Source of the DNA: Polynucleobacter sp. MWH-UH25E
GTDB lineage: Bacteria; Pseudomonadota; Gammaproteobacteria; Burkholderiales; Burkholderiaceae
Reading direction: 5' to 3'
Assembly: GCF_018687095.1 (NCBI RefSeq)
Contig: NZ_CP061286.1
Span: 682,001 to 746,000, forward strand
Length of the DNA: 64,000 bases
Under the pieces are notes generated by a model. The model had not been told where the DNA came from, searched no databases, and saw nothing but the letters and a program-made list of their open reading frames with translations. Every line of letters starts with the position of its first letter. Position 1 is the first letter of the stretch. The translations under genes and the position numbers were made by a program. This document shows, in pieces, positions 7,805-18,095 of this stretch.

Positions 7805-8572
7805 TTACATCCGGAAATTTTCACCCAAGTAGACCCGGCGAACCGCGTCATTTTGGATGATTTGATCGGGCTGACCTTCTGCCAACACACTGCCTTCACT
7901 GATGATGTAGGCGTGATCACAAATGCCCAGGGTTTCTCGAACATTGTGGTCTGTAATCAGAACGCCTATCTGTCGGTCTCTCAAGAAGCGGACGATTCTC
8001 TGAATTTCCCCAACAGCAATGGGGTCAACACCTGCAAAGGGTTCATCCAGCAAAATAAATTTAGGCTGCGAAGCTAAAGCTCGAGCGATTTCTACGCGTC
8101 TACGTTCGCCGCCCGAAAGGGATAGTGCTGGATTGTTGCGCAGGTGACCAATTTGAAGTTCTCCCAGGAGTTCATCTAATCGATTAGCAATCTCGGATTT
8201 ACTTAATGGCTTACCGCCTTGAACTTGGAGCTCTAGAACGGCTTGAATGTTTTCAGCAACATTCAGTTTTCTGAAAACAGATGCTTCTTGAGGCAGATAG
8301 GATAGGCCCATACGGGCGCGTTCATGGATGGGTAAATGTGTGATGTCTTTGCCATCAAGCACAATTTGGCCGCCATCTGCTGGCACCAAGCCGACAATCA
8401 TGTAAAAAGAGGTGGTCTTACCCGCACCATTTGGCCCTAGAAGTCCAACTACTTCACCGCATTTCACTCCTACCGAAACATCGCGCACTACCGTTCTTGA
8501 GCCATAACGTTTCTGCAATTTATGGGCACTGAGTGTTGCAGATGAGTTGTCTTGAGCTTGATCCGTTGTCAT
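7805..8572 (-). CDS. lptB: LPS export ABC transporter ATP-binding protein
   Basis: Cytoplasmic ATPase that powers LPS extraction by LptFG-C. The 255-residue protein has Walker A GPNGAGKTT (46-54), the Q-loop LPQEASVFRKL, signature LSGGERRRVEIARAL, Walker B KFILLDEPFAGVD and the H-loop LITDHNVRETL, all with LptB-specific wording. The N terminus carries about 12 extra hydrophilic residues compared with E. coli. It overlaps lptA by 4 nt; lptC and the Kdo genes precede it in the same operon. Confidence 0.97.
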   Translation of the reverse strand: MTTDQAQDNSSATLSAHKLQKRYGSRTVVRDVSVGVKCGEVVGLLGPNGAGKTTSFYMIVGLVPADGGQIVLDGKDITHLPIHERARMGLSYLPQEASVFRKLNVAENIQAVLELQVQGGKPLSKSEIANRLDELLGELQIGHLRNNPALSLSGGERRRVEIARALASQPKFILLDEPFAGVDPIAVGEIQRIVRFLRDRQIGVLITDHNVRETLGICDHAYIISEGSVLAEGQPDQIIQNDAVRRVYLGENFRM

Positions 8573-9120
8573 TTTTCTAATGTGGCTTTTCTTCTCGGTG
8601 AAAGGATTGCTCTTGCCAAGGGAAGGTCCTCTGGTTTTGCGCTGGATGGTGGTGTAACTCGATAACGTTCAGTAATATCATCGTACTCAATTTTCCAGCC
8701 TTGCAGTTGATCAAGCATCTGCATGTTTAGCAAACGCTTCAATCTGGCATCGCCCGTGATGGTTAGCAACTCTGTTTTTGCATTGTAGGAGACTTGTGTG
8801 CCATGACCTTGCATAAATTCATCAGCTGGCCCTTCTCTTCTTTGTCTAAAGCTAGCAGCAGTATCCGCGGTTCCTTTGACATCAACGAATTCATAACCTT
8901 CAGGATCAACTAGGATATGGCCATCATCTCCCGTCACGACCATACTGCCCTTGATTAGCAGAATTTGGCCTTTGAGATCATAGATCTGTTGCACATCATT
9001 TACCGAAACACTCTCAGCTTCAAGGATGATTGGCTTGTTTTGATCTGCTTTTTCTGCATGAACTAAATTCACACATAGAGGGAGGCAAAACATAGCCCAG
9101 ATTGTTGAAGGTCGGATCAT
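8569..9120 (-). CDS. lptA: Periplasmic LPS transport protein
   Basis: Forms the periplasmic bridge carrying LPS from LptC to LptD. The 183-residue precursor has a signal peptide ending near VNLVHA-EKAD, followed by the OstA-like beta-jellyroll repeats: NKPIILEAESVSVNDVQQ, a VTGDDGHILVDPEG stretch and VSYNAKTELLTITGDARLKR. Start ATG is at 9120. It lies 9 nt after lptC and overlaps lptB by 4 nt, as in the conserved lptCAB operon. Confidence 0.93.
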   Translation of the reverse strand: MIRPSTIWAMFCLPLCVNLVHAEKADQNKPIILEAESVSVNDVQQIYDLKGQILLIKGSMVVTGDDGHILVDPEGYEFVDVKGTADTAASFRQRREGPADEFMQGHGTQVSYNAKTELLTITGDARLKRLLNMQMLDQLQGWKIEYDDITERYRVTPPSSAKPEDLPLARAILSPRRKATLEK

Positions 9121-9129
9121 GCGGGTATT

Positions 9130-9771
9130 TTATTGGCCATTACGCGGGGCACGCTCAATTCGGCCCTTCACCTGCCCCGACAAAGTCATACTTTGCTGAA
9201 TATTGTCAAATGTTCCACCATCGGTAGAGTGCATCACTGACATACCTTGTTCAAGCGTAATAGGTTTATCGGTTTGAACGATGTCATCGTTAATTAAGAC
9301 TTTGAAATAGCTAGACGAGGCTAGCATCCTCAAGGTCGCTGGCTCAGTGGCTGTGGCTGACTGAGGCGGTCTGTAGATCGATGCGTTATCAAATAGCTCC
9401 AAAATCGTTAGGTCGCCATCCAAATGCCCAGTATTTGATCTAACAGTAACGGGCGCTTTATCTGGCTGAAAGAGCCGCATGCGAGGCAAATCAATATCGA
9501 TTGAAGCATCGTCATCGTAGTGAGTGACTTTATTTCCTAGAATGCGGTACTTGGTATTACCCTGCTCATTTAACGCTGAGAGCGTGCCATTTTGAATAAC
9601 GTAATCAGGTTCGTGAAGGCGTACCCGCTCTAGCTTAGAGTGTTCAGGCGGGGTATTTTTTTGTACCAACCAGAATGTAACTAAAGTTAGTAAACCCATG
9701 AGTATCAACGGCATTAGTCGCAATAAGGTACGACCAATACTAAATTTGATTTGTTGAGAATTGAGTTGCAT
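9130..9771 (-). CDS. lptC: LPS export system protein LptC
   Basis: Single-span inner-membrane protein that passes LPS from LptB2FG to LptA. From the ATG at 9771 the protein is 213 residues (MQLNSQQIKFSIGRTLLRLM); a TTG at 9783 is the only upstream in-frame start and is less likely. A transmembrane helix occupies about residues 18-40. The rest is a periplasmic beta-jellyroll with YVIQNGTLSALNEQGNTKYR and VRSNTGHLDGDLTILEL. Sequence conservation in LptC is low; position between kdsC and lptA supports the call. Confidence 0.9.
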   Translation of the reverse strand: MQLNSQQIKFSIGRTLLRLMPLILMGLLTLVTFWLVQKNTPPEHSKLERVRLHEPDYVIQNGTLSALNEQGNTKYRILGNKVTHYDDDASIDIDLPRMRLFQPDKAPVTVRSNTGHLDGDLTILELFDNASIYRPPQSATATEPATLRMLASSSYFKVLINDDIVQTDKPITLEQGMSVMHSTDGGTFDNIQQSMTLSGQVKGRIERAPRNGQ

Positions 9772-9788
9772 TGCCAAATTCAATAATC

Positions 9789-10361
9789 TCAGTTGCGGGC
9801 TTTGTTGAGTAATTCGTCGTAGCGATTCTGAGCTTTTAGAATCAAATCACATGCCTCTCTTACCGCGCTATTGCCGCCAGTACGCAAAGTGACAAAATGC
9901 GCGAATTCTTTCACTGCTTCATGGGCCTGGGCTGGAGCAATGCGCAGGCCTGCTTGCTTCATCATGGCTAAATCTGGCCAATCATCACCCATGACTGCGC
10001 AATCGCTCGCCTTGAGTCCAAGCGACTTGAATACTTCCTCTAAGGCAAGCGCTTTATTTTCAACGCCCATATGTACATGCTTGATGCCAAGCTCGTCACA
10101 ACGAGCCAAAACCATTTTTGAGTTTCTGCCGGTAATGATCGCGGTAGCGATACCGCATTGATCTAGTAATTTGATGCCCAGACCATCCTGAATGTCGAAT
10201 GCTTTTAGGGATTCTTTTCCTTCGGCGCTAATCCAAACTTGGCCATTTGTTAACACCCCATCTACGTCCAAAACCAATAACTTAATTTTGCTGGCACGTT
10301 CCCAGGCTTGCGGGTAGCTCGATAGAGGGTTTGTATTGTGAGTGTTAAAAGCGCTCGGCAT
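9789..10361 (-). CDS. kdsC: 3-deoxy-D-manno-octulosonate 8-phosphate phosphatase
   Basis: HAD-family phosphatase that releases Kdo from Kdo 8-phosphate for lipid A-core synthesis. The 190-residue protein has motif I LLVLDVDGVLTNG with the two catalytic aspartates near residue 31, the KAFDIQDGLGIKLL segment, motif II ITGRNSKMV and motif III MGDDWPDLAMM. The N terminus carries about 25 residues before the HAD core. It lies between kdsD (20 nt upstream) and lptC (17 nt downstream). Confidence 0.96.
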   Translation of the reverse strand: MPSAFNTHNTNPLSSYPQAWERASKIKLLVLDVDGVLTNGQVWISAEGKESLKAFDIQDGLGIKLLDQCGIATAIITGRNSKMVLARCDELGIKHVHMGVENKALALEEVFKSLGLKASDCAVMGDDWPDLAMMKQAGLRIAPAQAHEAVKEFAHFVTLRTGGNSAVREACDLILKAQNRYDELLNKARN

Positions 10362-10381
10362 GGAATTGAATAGATAACTCG

Positions 10382-11374
10382 TTAAATAACTTTGGCTGCA
10401 AAAAGATCGTGCAAGTTCAGTGCGCCCAGTAAAACTCCAGCTTTATCTGTGACCACTAAATGATTTATGCGATGCTTTTCCATCATCTCAATCGCTTCCT
10501 CTGCCAATAGCTCAGGCGGAATAGTTCGGGGGCTGGAGGTCGTAGCGCTTTTAAGGGTGATGTTGCTGAGATTGGTATTTTTCTCGAGTAAACGACGCAA
10601 ATCTCCATCAGTCAAAATGCCAAATACTTTGTTGCCCTCATCTAGTGTGACGACCATACCCATGCGTTTCGCGGTCATCTCTAATAAAGCCTCTTGCAAA
10701 GAGGCTTGAATTGAAATTTTTGGAGTGTCATCAAAGCTTCTCATCACTTCGCTGACATGCATTAATTGTTTGCGACCTAAGCGGCCGCCAGGATGCGAAC
10801 GTTGAAAGTCTTCGGCTTGAAAGCCGCGAGCATCAAGTAGGGCAACTGCGAGCGCATCACCCATGGCGAGCGCAGCGGTAGTGCTGGTGGTTGGTGCCAG
10901 GTTAAGTGGACACGCTTCTTTTTCTACGCTGGTGTCTAAATGTGCATCTGCTAATTTAGCGAGAGACGAATTCGGTGCACCAGTTAGTGCGATTAATTTG
11001 GCACCAGTGCGCTTGACTATTGGAACAATAGTTAGCAACTCATCTGTCTCGCCAGAATTGGATAGAGCTACAAAAACATCTTCACGAGTCACCATACCCA
11101 AATCGCCATGGCTAGCTTCAGCAGGGTGTACAAAAAAAGCAGGGGATCCTGTTGAGGCAAATGTAGCGGCAATTTTGCGGGCAATATGCCCCGATTTGCC
11201 AATGCCAGACACTACGATTCTGCCTTTGCATCCATGTAGTAATTCCACTGCATGAATCAAGGCATCTGCATTTTGGCCCTCAAGGCGATCACGCATTGTT
11301 TGCAGTGCAGCAGCCTCAATAGTGAGGGTATCGCGGGCAAGCTTTAGGGTACGTTCACGAGTCTTAGCTATCAT
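10382..11374 (-). CDS. kdsD: Arabinose 5-phosphate isomerase
   Basis: Converts ribulose 5-phosphate to arabinose 5-phosphate, the first committed step to Kdo. The 330-residue protein has a sugar isomerase (SIS) domain at about 35-180, with VVSGIGKSGHIARKIAATFA, THE substrate loop FVHPAEASHGDLGMV and ALSNSGETDELL, then two CBS domains at about 205-330 (MRSFDDTPKISIQASLQEAL; HRINHLVVTD). First gene of the kdsD-kdsC-lptC-lptA-lptB run. Its start is only 11 bp from the divergent antiporter gene. Confidence 0.96.
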   Translation of the reverse strand: MIAKTRERTLKLARDTLTIEAAALQTMRDRLEGQNADALIHAVELLHGCKGRIVVSGIGKSGHIARKIAATFASTGSPAFFVHPAEASHGDLGMVTREDVFVALSNSGETDELLTIVPIVKRTGAKLIALTGAPNSSLAKLADAHLDTSVEKEACPLNLAPTTSTTAALAMGDALAVALLDARGFQAEDFQRSHPGGRLGRKQLMHVSEVMRSFDDTPKISIQASLQEALLEMTAKRMGMVVTLDEGNKVFGILTDGDLRRLLEKNTNLSNITLKSATTSSPRTIPPELLAEEAIEMMEKHRINHLVVTDKAGVLLGALNLHDLFAAKVI

Positions 11375-11385
11375 CGAGTAAGTAT

Positions 11386-13368
11386 ATGCCGTCAGTCCTT
11401 CAATTAACTCTCATTCTCTTAGCCTCGGGTGTGGCTGGAGTAGTTATTTTCCGCTATTTTGGCTTACCCCCTATTTTGGGCTATTTAGCCATTGGAGTGC
11501 TGATTGGGCCTAATGCCTTGGGTTTGGCAAGTGATTCCGCCACAGTGAAGTATTTGGCTGAGTTTGGGGTTGTTTTCTTAATGTTCTCAATTGGCCTGGA
11601 ATTTAATCTGCATAAGCTCAGGTCAATGCGTAACATCGTATTTGGCTTGGGTGGTAGCCAAGTTATTTTGACAATGGTGCTGGCAGTGCCCGCTAGCTTA
11701 TTGATGAATTGGATTTATCCGATTTCATGGCAGGCTGCAATTGCGTTGGGCGGAGCGCTGGCAATGTCATCTACTGCCATTGTTACCAAACTGATTTCTG
11801 ATCGCGCTGAGTTGGAGGCAGAGCACGGCCGCAATGTCGTCGGCATTTTGCTTTTCCAAGATTTGGCTGTGGTCTTCTTGTTGATCTTGTTGCCATCTTT
11901 AGGAAAAAACCCTAAAGACCTTTTTGTGGCGCTGACGACTGCCTCTATCAAAATCACCGTTGCTCTGACGCTGATTTTCTTTATTGGCCAATCTTTAATG
12001 AGTCATTGGTTTAGATTGGTCGCAAAGTTACGCTCACAAGAATTATTCATGCTCAATCTGTTATTGATTGTGCTTGGAATGGCCGGTCTGACAGAGCATT
12101 TCGGTTTATCACTGGCGCTCGGAGCATTCTTGGCGGGCATGTTAATTTCTGAAACACCTTATCGCCATCAGGTTGAGGAAGATGTCAAACCCTTCCGCGA
12201 TGTTTTGCTAGGACTATTCTTTATTACGATCGGCATGTTGCTCGACTTCAATGTTATTCGAGAGCAATGGATGTTAGTAGTAGCTTTATTAGTTGGCCCC
12301 TTGATATTTAAGTTCGGGCTCATTGCTTTGCTTTCTAAGGCCTTTGGCTCCAGCACTGGCATCTCAATACGGACTGGACTTTGTCTGGCTCAAGCAGGTG
12401 AGTTTGGTTTTGTGCTTCTTACACAGATTGATGGCTTAGATTTGATTGATCCAACCTTAAGTCAAGCCGTTCTTGCTGCAATGCTGCTCTCGATGTTTTG
12501 CGCGCCATTCTTAGTTGAGTACAGCGACCGGATTGCAATGCGCTTCTCAAGTAATGAGTGGCTCTTGCAATCACTTGCATTAACTCGCGTTGCGGCTAAA
12601 AGTGTTCGCAATGAAAATCACGTGATCATTTGTGGTTTTGGTCGTTCTGGACAAAGTTTGGCTCGCATGCTTGATCAGGAAAAAATTCCATACATTGCTT
12701 TAGATTTGGATCCTGATCGCGTGAAGGAAGCTGCTGCCGCTGGCGATAACGTTGTGTATGGCGATGCTAGTCGCGAAAATTATTTAGTAGCTGCTGGTCT
12801 TTCAAGGGCGAAAACTGTCGTTATCACATACGCAGATACTGCTGCAAGCTTAAGAGTTTTGCGTCAGGTTGAGCATTTACGCCCTGGTATGACAGTGCTA
12901 GTGCGCACTAAAGATGATGCTGATATTGCTAAGCTACAAGCAGCAGGCGCGACTGAAGTAGTGCCCGAATTAATTGAGGGCAGCTTGATGATTGCATCAC
13001 ACGTCTTGCTCATTATGGGTGTGCCCATGCGCAAGGTGGTGAGACGCATTACGACTGCGCGTGAAGAGCGTTACAGTTTATTAAGGGGTTATTTTCGGGG
13101 CGCGAGTGATGATGATTTTGGTTCGAATGAGTCTTGGCGCTTGCACTCCATTACTTTGCTACCAAATTCCCAGGCTGTGGGCAAAACGCTGACCGATCTT
13201 CATCTAGAAAATGAGGGCGTTAGTGTCCAAGCGGTTCGTCGTAAGGGGCGCAATGCTGACTACAGTAAGTTAGCGCTTGCTCCAGACTTGCTACTTCAGG
13301 CAAACGATATCCTGGTTATCTCTGGCAACCCAGAGGCAATTGATTTAGCAGAAGCTAAGTTACTGTGA
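11386..13368 (+). CDS. Kef/CPA2-type monovalent cation:proton antiporter with TrkA-N and TrkA-C domains
   Basis: A 660-residue inner-membrane protein. Residues about 1-385 form the hydrophobic Na/H-exchanger fold (about 12 helices) with YFGLPPILGYLAIGVLIGPN near the start and LSLALGAFLAGMLISETPYR in mid-domain. Residues about 410-530 are a Rossmann TrkA-N domain (VIICGFGRSGQSLARML), and about 570-660 a TrkA-C domain (ITLLPNSQAVGKTLTDL). This architecture matches KefB/KefC/YbaL; I do not see the evidence needed to say whether potassium efflux is glutathione-gated. No ancillary KefF/KefG gene adjoins it. The promoter must lie in the 11-bp gap plus the kdsD 5' end. Confidence 0.9.
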   Translation: MPSVLQLTLILLASGVAGVVIFRYFGLPPILGYLAIGVLIGPNALGLASDSATVKYLAEFGVVFLMFSIGLEFNLHKLRSMRNIVFGLGGSQVILTMVLAVPASLLMNWIYPISWQAAIALGGALAMSSTAIVTKLISDRAELEAEHGRNVVGILLFQDLAVVFLLILLPSLGKNPKDLFVALTTASIKITVALTLIFFIGQSLMSHWFRLVAKLRSQELFMLNLLLIVLGMAGLTEHFGLSLALGAFLAGMLISETPYRHQVEEDVKPFRDVLLGLFFITIGMLLDFNVIREQWMLVVALLVGPLIFKFGLIALLSKAFGSSTGISIRTGLCLAQAGEFGFVLLTQIDGLDLIDPTLSQAVLAAMLLSMFCAPFLVEYSDRIAMRFSSNEWLLQSLALTRVAAKSVRNENHVIICGFGRSGQSLARMLDQEKIPYIALDLDPDRVKEAAAAGDNVVYGDASRENYLVAAGLSRAKTVVITYADTAASLRVLRQVEHLRPGMTVLVRTKDDADIAKLQAAGATEVVPELIEGSLMIASHVLLIMGVPMRKVVRRITTAREERYSLLRGYFRGASDDDFGSNESWRLHSITLLPNSQAVGKTLTDLHLENEGVSVQAVRRKGRNADYSKLALAPDLLLQANDILVISGNPEAIDLAEAKLL

Positions 13369-13381
13369 ATGCCTACCTATT

Positions 13382-13411
13382 AAGTAGATAGCTAATTCGC
13401 TATCTACTTTT
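13382..13411 (+). terminator. Rho-independent terminator of the antiporter gene
   Basis: A perfect 11-bp stem AAGTAGATAGC / GCTATCTACTT (13382-13392 and 13399-13409) with a 6-nt loop TAATTC, followed on the plus strand by a T run. The right arm overlaps the uvrA stop codon and its lysine-rich last codons, so the convergent gene end and the terminator share DNA. Confidence 0.8.
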
Positions 13412-16304
13412 TCTTTTTGGCGGCGCTTGTACTTGTGCTTATTTTCCGAGTTAAGAGAGGTGCCAGATAATGCCCGGTAAAACTCACTTCATTCTTGGCA
13501 ACTTCTTCAGGCGTGCCGGTCGCAATAATCTGTCCACCACCAGCACCGCCTTTAGGGCCTAAATCAATAATCCAATCAGCAGTCTTAATGACATCAAGAT
13601 TGTGTTCAATGATGACGATCGTATTGCCTTGTTTCTTGAGTGTTTGGATGACGGTTAATAGTAGTTGAATATCGTGGAAATGTAAGCCTGTAGTGGGCTC
13701 ATCCAGGATATAGAGCGTTCTTCCAGTATCGCGTTTGGAAAGTTCTAGCGAAAGCTTTACGCGTTGCGCTTCACCACCTGATAGAGTCGTTGCGCTTTGG
13801 CCAAGTTGCACGTAACCCAAACCAACGTCCAAAAGTGTTTTGAGTTTGCGTTTAACCACAGGTACTGCTTCAAAGAATTCATGAGCTTGCTCAATCGTCA
13901 TTGAAAGTACTTCGTGAATATTTTTTCCTTTGTAGCGAATGTCTAGTGTTTCACGGTTATAGCGCTTGCCGTGGCATACATCGCACGGTACATACACATC
14001 CGGCAAGAAATGCATTTCTACTTTGAGTACGCCATCGCCTTCACAGGCGTCACAACGTCCACCTTTGACGTTAAAGGAGAAGCGGCCAGCTTCGTAACCA
14101 CGTTCACGTGCAGCAGGAACTCCTGCAAACAGTTCGCGAATGGGTGTGAAAAGACCAGTATAGGTGGCGGGGTTGGAGCGCGGCGTACGGCCAATCGGAG
14201 ACTGATCTACGCTAATGACTTTGTCAAAGTGTTCTAAGCCCTTGATGGCATCGTGCGCAGCTGGCTCAGCATTTGAGCCATATAAATGCTGTGCAACAGC
14301 ATGATGAAGGGTGTCATTGATCAAGGTTGATTTACCCGAACCTGAGACGCCAGTCACGCAAGTTAGTAGTCCTACGGGAATCTTCGCATGCACGGATTGC
14401 AAATTATTTCCGCGCGCACCAATGATTTCTAAGAAACGATCATTTACAGGAATGCGTTTTTCTGGAACTTCAATTGCTTCACGTCCAGCAAGGTAGGCAC
14501 CAGTTAGAGATTTAGCATCTGCTTCAACTTCCGCAGGTGTGCCTTGCGAAACAATTTCGCCGCCATGAACGCCGGCACCGGGACCAATATCGATTACCCA
14601 ATCTGATGCGCGAATCATGTCTTCATCATGTTCTACAACTAAAACACTATTGCCCAAGTCACGCAAATGCTTGAGTGTGCCAATTAGCCGATCGTTATCG
14701 CGCTGGTGCAATCCAATTGAGGGCTCGTCTAATACATACATCACACCTGTTAATCCAGAGCCAATTTGGCTTGCAAGACGAATACGCTGGGCTTCGCCGC
14801 CTGAGAGCGTGTCTGCGCTGCGTTCAAGTGAAAGATAGTCCAGGCCCACATCGTTTAAGAAGCGCAGACGAGCACTGATTTCTTTAACAATCTTGTCAGC
14901 AATTTCCTTTTTAGCGCCCTTAAGCTCAAGAGTCTCAAAATATTCTTTCGCATCTTTTAATGGGAGTGCGCTGATTTCATAAATAGCACGTGATTGTTTT
15001 TTCTCGCCGACTCGAACGAAACGCGCTTCTTTGCGTAAACGACTGCCACTACATTCAGGACAGGTTTGAATATTTTGGTAACGAGCGAGCTCTTCACGCA
15101 CGGTGACAGAATCTGTTTCGCGATAGCGACGTTCAAAGTTGGCAACGATGCCTTCAAACGCGTGCTCACGGATGGTATTTTTTCCACGCTCGTTGATGTA
15201 CTCGAATGGTATGGTGACATCACCAGATCCCAATAAGATCAGATCTTGCTGTTTCTTAGATAGAGACTCAAAAGGCTTTTCAACATCAAAGCCACCATGT
15301 TTTGCAAGGGTTTGCAGTAACTTGAAATAAAACTGATTACGTCGATCCCAGCCTTTAATGGCGCCAGAAGCTAGCGATAAATCAGGATGCGCAACGATAC
15401 GTTTTGGATCAAAGAAAGATTGATGTCCAAGTCCGTCGCATGAGGGGCAGGCACCCATCGGGTTGTTGAAAGAAAAAAGACGTGGCTCGAGTTCTTGTAA
15501 AGAATATGAACAAACTGGACAGGCAAATTTGCTGGAGAAAATCATCTCCTTGCCAGTGTCCATATCGACAATCATGGCTTTGCCGTCCGCTAAGCGCAGA
15601 GCAGTCTCAAATGATTCAGCAAGGCGTTGCTGAATATCAGGTCGAACTTTAATGCGGTCTACTACAACCTCAATAGAGTGTTTATCGTTTTTCTTGAGCG
15701 TTGGTAATTGATCTACTTCAAAGATTTCTGCTTTAGCGGCATTTGCAGTGCCTCCGCCAGAGCGCACCCGAAAGCGCACAAAGCCTTGCGCTTGGAGATC
15801 TTGGAAAAAATCAACAAACTCACCTTTACGCTCACTAACAACAGGAGCAAGAATCATGAGCTTGGTATCTTCTGGCATTGCTAATACCGTATCTACCATT
15901 TGAGAAACGCTTTGCGCTTCCAGTGGAAGATCGTGTTCTGGGCAATGCGGTGTTCCTGCGCGAGCAAATAAGAGACGCAGGTAATCATGAATTTCCGTTA
16001 CGGTGCCAACGGTAGAGCGTGGATTATGACTAGTCGCTTTTTGCTCAATTGAGATTGCTGGAGATAAACCTTCGATCGTATCTACATCGGGTTTTTCCAT
16101 TAATTGCAAAAATTGACGAGCATAGGCTGATAATGACTCTACATAACGTCTTTGACCCTCTGCGTAGAGTGTGTCAAAAGCAAGTGAACTTTTCCCGGAA
16201 CCGGATAGGCCTGTTAAGACGACCAGTTTCTCTCTAGGAATGTCCAGATTGATATTTTTGAGGTTGTGGGTGCGGGCACCGCGGATCTTGATTTCGTTAT
16301 TCAT
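13404..16304 (-). CDS. uvrA: Excinuclease ABC subunit A
   Basis: Damage-recognition ATPase of nucleotide excision repair. The 966-residue protein has two ABC modules: Walker [10 protein letters not shown] (32-40) and GVSGSGKST (about 645-653), signatures [12 protein letters not shown] and [12 protein letters not shown], and Walker [12 protein letters not shown] and [11 protein letters not shown]. Zinc-binding cysteines appear as [18 protein letters not shown] with [14 protein letters not shown] and CDACEGDG with [10 protein letters not shown]. Length is close to the family standard with a short Lys-rich tail (SAAKKKK). It diverges from an MFS gene, 37 bp apart. SOS control is common for uvrA, but I see no clear LexA box in the short gap. 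Confidence 0.98.
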   Translation of the reverse strand: MNNEIKIRGARTHNLKNINLDIPREKLVVLTGLSGSGKSSLAFDTLYAEGQRRYVESLSAYARQFLQLMEKPDVDTIEGLSPAISIEQKATSHNPRSTVGTVTEIHDYLRLLFARAGTPHCPEHDLPLEAQSVSQMVDTVLAMPEDTKLMILAPVVSERKGEFVDFFQDLQAQGFVRFRVRSGGGTANAAKAEIFEVDQLPTLKKNDKHSIEVVVDRIKVRPDIQQRLAESFETALRLADGKAMIVDMDTGKEMIFSSKFACPVCSYSLQELEPRLFSFNNPMGACPSCDGLGHQSFFDPKRIVAHPDLSLASGAIKGWDRRNQFYFKLLQTLAKHGGFDVEKPFESLSKKQQDLILLGSGDVTIPFEYINERGKNTIREHAFEGIVANFERRYRETDSVTVREELARYQNIQTCPECSGSRLRKEARFVRVGEKKQSRAIYEISALPLKDAKEYFETLELKGAKKEIADKIVKEISARLRFLNDVGLDYLSLERSADTLSGGEAQRIRLASQIGSGLTGVMYVLDEPSIGLHQRDNDRLIGTLKHLRDLGNSVLVVEHDEDMIRASDWVIDIGPGAGVHGGEIVSQGTPAEVEADAKSLTGAYLAGREAIEVPEKRIPVNDRFLEIIGARGNNLQSVHAKIPVGLLTCVTGVSGSGKSTLINDTLHHAVAQHLYGSNAEPAAHDAIKGLEHFDKVISVDQSPIGRTPRSNPATYTGLFTPIRELFAGVPAARERGYEAGRFSFNVKGGRCDACEGDGVLKVEMHFLPDVYVPCDVCHGKRYNRETLDIRYKGKNIHEVLSMTIEQAHEFFEAVPVVKRKLKTLLDVGLGYVQLGQSATTLSGGEAQRVKLSLELSKRDTGRTLYILDEPTTGLHFHDIQLLLTVIQTLKKQGNTIVIIEHNLDVIKTADWIIDLGPKGGAGGGQIIATGTPEEVAKNEVSFTGHYLAPLLTRKISTSTSAAKKKK

Positions 16305-16341
16305 GATTTTTTAGCGTAACTTGTTAATATAGCTCTTTCCC

Positions 16342-17508
16342 ATGAATCCTTCTGAACTTCGCTCCACTCTCGCTTTAGCAGGCATATTTGGCTTGCGAAT
16401 GCTGGGCCTTTTCTTGCTATTGCCGGTCTTTAGCATTCACGCACGGGGTTTGCCGGGTGGTGAGCACGCCCTTTGGGTTGGCTTAACCCTAGGTATTTTC
16501 AATATCGTTCAGGCCTGCTTTTACATCCCCTTGGGTCGTCTTTCTGACCGCATTGGACGAAAGCCAGTAGTGCTTTGGGGTCTTTCCTTGTTTGTGGCTG
16601 GGGCATTAATTTGTGCTGCCCAAGATGATTTGCTTTGGATTGCAATCGGTCGCGGAGTTATGGGAGCAGGTGCGGTATCGGCCGCCATTTCTGCATGGGT
16701 TGCTGATCTTACACGTGAACAAGTGCGCACCCGAGCAATGGCTTTGGTTGGAGGAAGTATCGCCCTCTCTTTTGCTCTGTCTTTGGTGATTGCTGCTCCG
16801 ATATATCGCCTCATTAGTCTGAGTGGAATTTTTATTGTCTTGGCAATCTTGGGTGTTGCTGCAATGCTAGTGACGCACTTTGTATTGCCTAGTAACAAGC
16901 CCGAAGTGAATGTTCAGCAAGCCTCATTAAGAGAGGTCTTTTTGCGTCCTGAGCTAATGCGCCTCAATTTGGGCGTCTTTGTTCTGCATGCGACACAGGT
17001 AGCGATGTTTTTAGTTGTACCTCGTTTATTGGTGCAAGCAGGGTTACCTCTGGCATCGCATTGGGAAATTTATTTGCCTGTAGTGTTGTTGTCATTCTTC
17101 TTCATGGCACCCATTTTAATTTTTGGTGAGAAGAAACAAAAATTGCGCACCATTATGTTATTGGCAATCGTGTTGTTATTGACCGCTGAATTTTTATTCA
17201 CCAATACATCCTCAGTAATCTCGATTGCTATTGCGCTCTTAATCTACTTTGTAGGATTTAATTTATTAGAAGCTTTGCAGCCTTCATTGGTATCGCGTTT
17301 CGCTAAAGAATCTAAAGGTACTGCGCTAGGTGTTTACAACACCACCCAGTCTATTGGTTTGTTTTCTGGGGCTGCTGTAGGGGGTTATTTAATGGATAGC
17401 CATGGTGATTTATCGGTCTTTGTGATGGGTGCTGCACTCCTAGTATGCTGGCTTATAATTGCTTGGTCGATGGGCGAAATGCCACTGAAATCAAAAAATT
17501 CAAAGTAA
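16342..17508 (+). CDS. Major facilitator superfamily transporter, substrate unknown
   Basis: A 388-residue inner-membrane protein with about 12 predicted hydrophobic helices. The MFS loop 2-3 signature appears as PLGRLSDRIGRKPVVLWGLS near residues 70-89, and GVMGAGAVSAAISAWVADL follows. The second half contains LGVYNTTQSIGLFSGAAVGG. It belongs to the drug/sugar-like MFS group often placed between uvrA and ssb in Burkholderiaceae. No neighbour suggests a substrate. A TAATAT near 16325-16330 could be its -10 element, giving a very short leader. Confidence 0.9.
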   Translation: MNPSELRSTLALAGIFGLRMLGLFLLLPVFSIHARGLPGGEHALWVGLTLGIFNIVQACFYIPLGRLSDRIGRKPVVLWGLSLFVAGALICAAQDDLLWIAIGRGVMGAGAVSAAISAWVADLTREQVRTRAMALVGGSIALSFALSLVIAAPIYRLISLSGIFIVLAILGVAAMLVTHFVLPSNKPEVNVQQASLREVFLRPELMRLNLGVFVLHATQVAMFLVVPRLLVQAGLPLASHWEIYLPVVLLSFFFMAPILIFGEKKQKLRTIMLLAIVLLLTAEFLFTNTSSVISIAIALLIYFVGFNLLEALQPSLVSRFAKESKGTALGVYNTTQSIGLFSGAAVGGYLMDSHGDLSVFVMGAALLVCWLIIAWSMGEMPLKSKNSK

Positions 17509-17601
17509 TTCGCAACAAGGACACAGCCGTAGCTTTATCGATTTTTATTAAGGCAAATTTTTTAAGTAGCAATAACAGTAGTATTTTCTTCGGGAGACAA
17601 C

Positions 17602-18054
17602 ATGGCTTCGGTAAATAAGGTCATCATCGTAGGTAACGTTGGACGCGATCCAGAAACGCGTTATATGCCAAGCGGCGACGCAGTTACCAATATTTCAGTA
17701 GCAACATCAGATCGCTACAAAGATAAGCAAACAGGTGAAATGAAAGAAACCACGGAATGGCATCGTGTTGCATTCTTTGGAAAGCTTGCAGAGATCGCAG
17801 GTCAATATCTTAAAAAAGGTTCGCAAGTGTACGTAGAAGGTCGTTTACGTACTCGTAAATGGACTGATGCGAGTGGTCAAGAAAAATATTCAACAGAAAT
17901 CGTTGCTGAAACCATGCAAATGCTTGGTGGTAAGCCAGTTGGCGGTGGCGATAGCGGTGAGAGCTATAGCCGCTCTAAGTCTGCTGAGCAGCCAGCCCCA
18001 GCGGCCTCTAATGCTGCCTCATTAGGCGCGATGGACGACGATATTCCGTTTTAA
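17602..18054 (+). CDS. ssb: Single-stranded DNA-binding protein
   Basis: A 150-residue OB-fold protein ([20 protein letters not shown]) covering residues 1-110, with the conserved [20 protein letters not shown] and [14 protein letters not shown] segments. A Gly/Ser/Ala linker leads to the acidic tip MDDDIPF, which recruits repair and replication proteins. A good ribosome site GGGAGA lies 5 nt before the ATG. It is followed by two hairpins, the second a strong terminator. Confidence 0.98.
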   Translation: MASVNKVIIVGNVGRDPETRYMPSGDAVTNISVATSDRYKDKQTGEMKETTEWHRVAFFGKLAEIAGQYLKKGSQVYVEGRLRTRKWTDASGQEKYSTEIVAETMQMLGGKPVGGGDSGESYSRSKSAEQPAPAASNAASLGAMDDDIPF

Positions 18055-18060
18055 GTGGTA

Positions 18061-18085
18061 ACCAATCAGTCATCAAGTGATTGGT
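18061..18085. repeat. Inverted repeat after ssb
   Basis: ACCAATCA (18061-18068) and TGATTGGT (18078-18085) form an 8-bp stem with a 9-nt loop. It has no T run and lies just before the true terminator; it may protect the ssb mRNA 3' end or be incidental. Confidence 0.5.
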
Positions 18086-18095
18086 GGCTAATAAG

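Noticed and set aside
10863..11255. 130-codon frame antisense to kdsD
   Set aside because: Mirror of a conserved SIS-domain gene; no independent support.
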